Source: Anaerolineaceae bacterium (lineage in GTDB: Bacteria > Chloroflexota > Anaerolineae > Anaerolineales > Anaerolineaceae). From it: DNA of 8,679 nucleotides. This document shows, piece by piece, positions 5,937 through 8,679 of the stretch. Each line of letters opens with the position of its first letter. Within the stretch, counting starts at the first letter, position 1. The notes beneath the pieces were generated by a model. That model searched no databases, had not been told where the DNA came from, and saw only the letters and a program-made list of their open reading frames with translations. The DNA lies in NCBI GenBank assembly GCA_017995665.1, contig JAGOIM010000034.1, forward strand, positions 1-8,679, written 5' to 3'. A program made the translations under genes and the position numbers.

Positions 5937-7568
5937 ATGAAAACCATTGTTGCTGGTGCTTTGGGGGAATGTGTCCATGTTGCAGGAATTAGTAATTTAC
6001 TTAGATTAGCTGAGTCAGTTGGTTGGCGCACGGTTTTTCTTGGTCCTGCTGTGCCGATAGAAACTTTTCTCGAAGTTGCCAAGCGGGAAAAGGCGGATTT
6101 AGTGGGCGTTTCTTATCGCCTCACTCCGGAAACCGGAGAACGTTTGTTGGCAGAATTTGCCGAAGCGGCGGCTGACATCCATGCGGAGGGCGTGCGCTTT
6201 GCTTTTGGCGGAACCCCTCCGGTTAGTCGCAAGGCCGAGCTTTTGGAAGGCTTTTTTGATGCGATTTTTGACGGCTCGCAAAGCCGTGAGGAAATTTTGG
6301 CTTATCTGCGAGGCGAAAGTAACGAAGACCTTGGCGAAGCCAACTATCCTCAAACTACCGTTGAACGAATTAATTGGAAGGCTCCATTTCCGCTTTTACG
6401 CCACCACTTCGGTTTGCCGACCGTGGAAGCCAGCCTTGAAGGAATCAAAAAAATCGCTGATGCGAAAGCCCTGGATGTAATTTCTTTGGGAATCGACCAG
6501 GACGCACAGGCAAACTTCTTCCACCCCGAAAGGCAAAACCCACGCACAACCGGTGCCGGTGGTGTGCCTGTTCGCAGTGCTGAAGATTATCGCCGCCTTT
6601 ATGAGGCATCCAGAAGCGGTAATTATCCGCTGATGCGCACCTATTCCGGCACGGATGACTTTATCAAACTGGCTGAAATGTACGTCGAGACGATTAACAT
6701 CTGCTGGTGCGCCATTCCGCTCTTTTGGTTTAACGCTATGGATGGACGCGGTCCGCTTAGCCTGGAAGAATCGATTCGCGAGCATCAGGATGTGATGTCT
6801 TGGTATGGAGAGCGAAATATACCGGTTGAACTCAACGAACCCCATCACTGGGGGATGCGCGATGCGCCGGATGTTATCTTCGCTGTTTCTGCTTATCTCG
6901 CAGCTTATAACGCGAAAGCTTTTGGGGTGAGGGATTATATCGGCCAGTTTATGTTTAATAGTCCCCCAAACATCTCGGATGCGATGGATTTGGCAAAGAT
7001 GCTGGCAATTTTGGAAATGATTGAGCCGTTAAGGGATGAGAATTTTCAGATTTTGCGCGAAACGCGCACCGGCCTGTTGAGCTATCCTTTGGAAGATAAC
7101 GCTGCCCGGGCACATTTGGCAACCAGTATCTACCTGCAAATGGCGCTTAAACCACAGATTGTTCACATTGTCGGACACACCGAAGCCGACCATGCCGCCA
7201 CGGCCGATGACGTCATTCAAGCCAGTCAGGCAGCCAGACGCGCAATTGAAAATGCCTTGGCAGGTCAAGCCGATATGACCGCTGACCCACTGATTCAAAC
7301 CCGAAAGGACTTTTTAATCCGTGAGGTTCAGGTAACGCTCGAAGCAATTAAAACGATTGCCAATAAGTCAGTTTTAGACCCATTGACCGATGCAGCAACG
7401 CTGACCAAAGCGGTCAATCTTGGCATCATGGATGCCCCACAACTGAAAAACAATGCCTTTGCTCCCGGCAGAATTTGTACCCGAGTAATTAATGGTTGCA
7501 GTGAAGCCGTTGATGAGCAAGGTAAACCGATTTCTGAAGAAGAACGATTAAAAGATTTTTTGAATTGA
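5937..7568 (+). CDS. Single-chain cobalamin-dependent mutase-like protein (B12-binding domain plus glutamate mutase epsilon-like region)
   Basis: 543 aa, cytoplasmic. Residues 1-126 look like a B12-binding Rossmann domain: GECVHVAGI (10-18) gives the H14-x-x-G17 of the DxHxxG motif, with Cys12 where Asp is usual. SYRLT (59-63) occupies the SxL position, and FGGTPP (90-95) followed by FDAIFDG (107-113) fits the GG and final strand. Residues about 180-535 recall glutamate mutase epsilon (MutE). Shared features are a PLMRTYSGTDD segment (231-241), SLEESIREHQDVMSWYGERNI (274-295 region), VELNEP (297-302), the late HIVGHTEADHAAT (410-422), and a C-terminus with GIMDAP, APGR and NGCSEA (496-524) like MutE GVMDIPF, NAGK and NLGC. 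This comparison is from memory. In clostridial glutamate mutase the two parts are separate subunits (MutS, MutE); here they are fused with B12 first. The likely chemistry is a coenzyme-B12 carbon-skeleton rearrangement of an amino acid. The substrate is unknown; a methylcobalamin role is less likely but open. No MutL-type reactivase is seen. Confidence 0.75.
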   Translation: MKTIVAGALGECVHVAGISNLLRLAESVGWRTVFLGPAVPIETFLEVAKREKADLVGVSYRLTPETGERLLAEFAEAAADIHAEGVRFAFGGTPPVSRKAELLEGFFDAIFDGSQSREEILAYLRGESNEDLGEANYPQTTVERINWKAPFPLLRHHFGLPTVEASLEGIKKIADAKALDVISLGIDQDAQANFFHPERQNPRTTGAGGVPVRSAEDYRRLYEASRSGNYPLMRTYSGTDDFIKLAEMYVETINICWCAIPLFWFNAMDGRGPLSLEESIREHQDVMSWYGERNIPVELNEPHHWGMRDAPDVIFAVSAYLAAYNAKAFGVRDYIGQFMFNSPPNISDAMDLAKMLAILEMIEPLRDENFQILRETRTGLLSYPLEDNAARAHLATSIYLQMALKPQIVHIVGHTEADHAATADDVIQASQAARRAIENALAGQADMTADPLIQTRKDFLIREVQVTLEAIKTIANKSVLDPLTDAATLTKAVNLGIMDAPQLKNNAFAPGRICTRVINGCSEAVDEQGKPISEEERLKDFLN

Positions 7569-7575
7569 GGAAGAT

Positions 7576-8679
7576 ATGGATAAAAACACTCGTTATACTG
7601 TAATTGGAGCCGGGAACGGTGGAAAAGCGATGGCGGCTTATTTGGCGCTGGAAGGTTTCCAAACCACAATGTTCAACCGGACTCTCAGTCATATAGAAAT
7701 TATCCGCGAACGCGGTGGCATTGACCTTGAAAACCCATCCGAACCTCGCGGCTTTGGCAAGCTTTACAAAGTTACCGATAATATGGAGGAGGCTTTGAAG
7801 GATTCGAATGTCATTATGGTCGTGGTTCCTTCTACGGCTCATGCCGATATCGCCCGAATGGCTGCCCCATTTTTGCGAGAAGACCATATTGTCATCTTGC
7901 ATCCCGGTCGAACCGGGGGAGCTCTTGAATTTCGTCAAGCCATGATTGAAGAAGGCTTTGAGCCGAAACCGATCATTGCCGAGGCGGAAACTTTTATTTT
8001 TGCGGCACGTTCTGACGGGCCAAGCCAAGCCAGGATATTCCGCGTCAAAGAGGCGGTGCCGCTGGCCGCATTGCCGGCAATTCGCACCCAGGAAGTTTTG
8101 GATGCAATCCATCCGGCTTTTCCGCAATTTATTGACGGTAAAAATGTTTTATCGACCGGTTTGAACAACATGGGCGCAATTTTCCACCCGGCACTTGCTT
8201 TGCTCAATTCTGGGTGGATTGAAGCCACTTCAGGTGATTTTCAGTTTTATGTGGATGGCGTAACACCCTCGGTCGCTAAAGTTTTGGAAGTGATTGACCG
8301 CGAACGGGTAACAGTTGCCTCAGCTCTCGGCTTGCGCGGCAGAACCGCTTTGGAATGGCTGGAGCTTGCCTATAACGCTCGCGGCGAAACATTGCATGAG
8401 GCTATGCATAACCAACCCGGTTATTATGGAATCAAAGCGCCGGGCACATTGAGCCATCGCTATATTACTGAAGAAATCCCGATGAGTTTGGTGCCGATTG
8501 CCTCCTTCGCGAAAACTTTCGGCGTTTCGGTCAACGGCATTGAAAGCATCATCAATTTGGCATGTTACATTCATAGTACCGATTACCGCCGCAAGGGTCG
8601 CACGGTTGCAAAACTCGGCATCAAAGGATTAAGTGTTGGTGAGCTAATGAAGTTTGTGGAAACCGGTGAGCGTGATTAA
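7576..8679 (+). CDS. NAD/NADP octopine/nopaline (opine) dehydrogenase family protein
   Basis: 367 aa, complete; its stop codon is the last three bases of the window. Family members reversibly condense an amino acid with a 2-oxo acid using NAD(P)H to give an N-carboxyalkyl amino acid (opine). The N-terminal Rossmann fold has VIGAGNGGKAMAAYLA (9-24) with the dinucleotide loop GAGNGG. VIMVVVPSTAHADIA (79-93) and ILHPGRTGGALEF (107-119) are typical of the fold's later strands. The C-terminal octopine-DH domain (about 190-355) contains NNMGAIFHPALALLN (197-211) with the conserved catalytic His at 204, and HRYITEEIP (294-302). The family usually has E-D-(I/V)-P there; this protein has E-E. GAGGAAG stands 5 nt before the ATG and only 7 nt separate it from the mutase stop, so the two form one operon. 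The substrates cannot be read from sequence. It could also act in the degradative direction. Confidence 0.88.
   Translation: MDKNTRYTVIGAGNGGKAMAAYLALEGFQTTMFNRTLSHIEIIRERGGIDLENPSEPRGFGKLYKVTDNMEEALKDSNVIMVVVPSTAHADIARMAAPFLREDHIVILHPGRTGGALEFRQAMIEEGFEPKPIIAEAETFIFAARSDGPSQARIFRVKEAVPLAALPAIRTQEVLDAIHPAFPQFIDGKNVLSTGLNNMGAIFHPALALLNSGWIEATSGDFQFYVDGVTPSVAKVLEVIDRERVTVASALGLRGRTALEWLELAYNARGETLHEAMHNQPGYYGIKAPGTLSHRYITEEIPMSLVPIASFAKTFGVSVNGIESIINLACYIHSTDYRRKGRTVAKLGIKGLSVGELMKFVETGERD

Noticed and set aside
7489..8127. 212-aa - strand frame inside the opine dehydrogenase gene, and similar long antisense frames elsewhere
   Set aside because: They lie opposite clearly recognised coding sequences, lack ribosome sites and show no family motifs.

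Overview
The window looks like chromosomal DNA of a Chloroflexota bacterium, most likely class Anaerolineae. This is inferred from gene style: moderate GC, membrane-anchored proteins with Pro/Thr-rich low-complexity linkers, and a SufS-SufE pair. No rRNA or other taxonomic marker is present, so the placement is tentative. There are no mobile elements, CRISPR arrays, tRNAs or rRNAs. Coding density is high and the longest gene-free stretch is about 217 bp.

Layout. (1) 1-878, + strand: the 3' end of a cysteine desulfurase (sufS, cut by the left edge) followed after 2 nt by sufE. Together they supply persulfide sulfur for Fe-S cluster assembly. (2) 899-930: a hairpin terminator with T-runs on both strands, separating these genes from the convergent block. 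(3) 935-5013, - strand: three tandem paralogues of about 440 aa, transcribed from high to low coordinates. Each has one N-terminal membrane anchor, a Pro/Thr-rich linker, a C39-like cysteine peptidase domain with intact Gln/Cys/His/Asp, and a C-terminal TPR-like region. A TATAAT box lies upstream of the first gene (5013) and another lies unusually close to the last (2287). (4) 5126-5719, - strand: nicotinamidase pncA (NAD salvage) with its own promoter. (5) 5720-5936: a divergent regulatory region holding the pncA promoter, an 8-bp direct repeat and a long imperfect stem-loop. (6) 5937-8679, + strand: a two-gene operon. The first gene encodes a single-chain cobalamin protein with a B12-binding Rossmann domain at the N-terminus and a region resembling glutamate mutase epsilon subunit behind it. 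The second, 7 nt downstream, encodes an octopine/nopaline-type (opine) dehydrogenase that ends exactly at the right edge.

The two parts most likely to be new are the mutase plus opine dehydrogenase operon and the triplicated surface C39-TPR proteins. The operon suggests a pathway in which an amino-acid carbon skeleton is rearranged by B12 radical chemistry and joined to, or released from, a 2-oxo acid. The C39-TPR proteins have no bacteriocin-type ABC transporter or double-glycine precursor nearby. Functions beyond the family level are inference.
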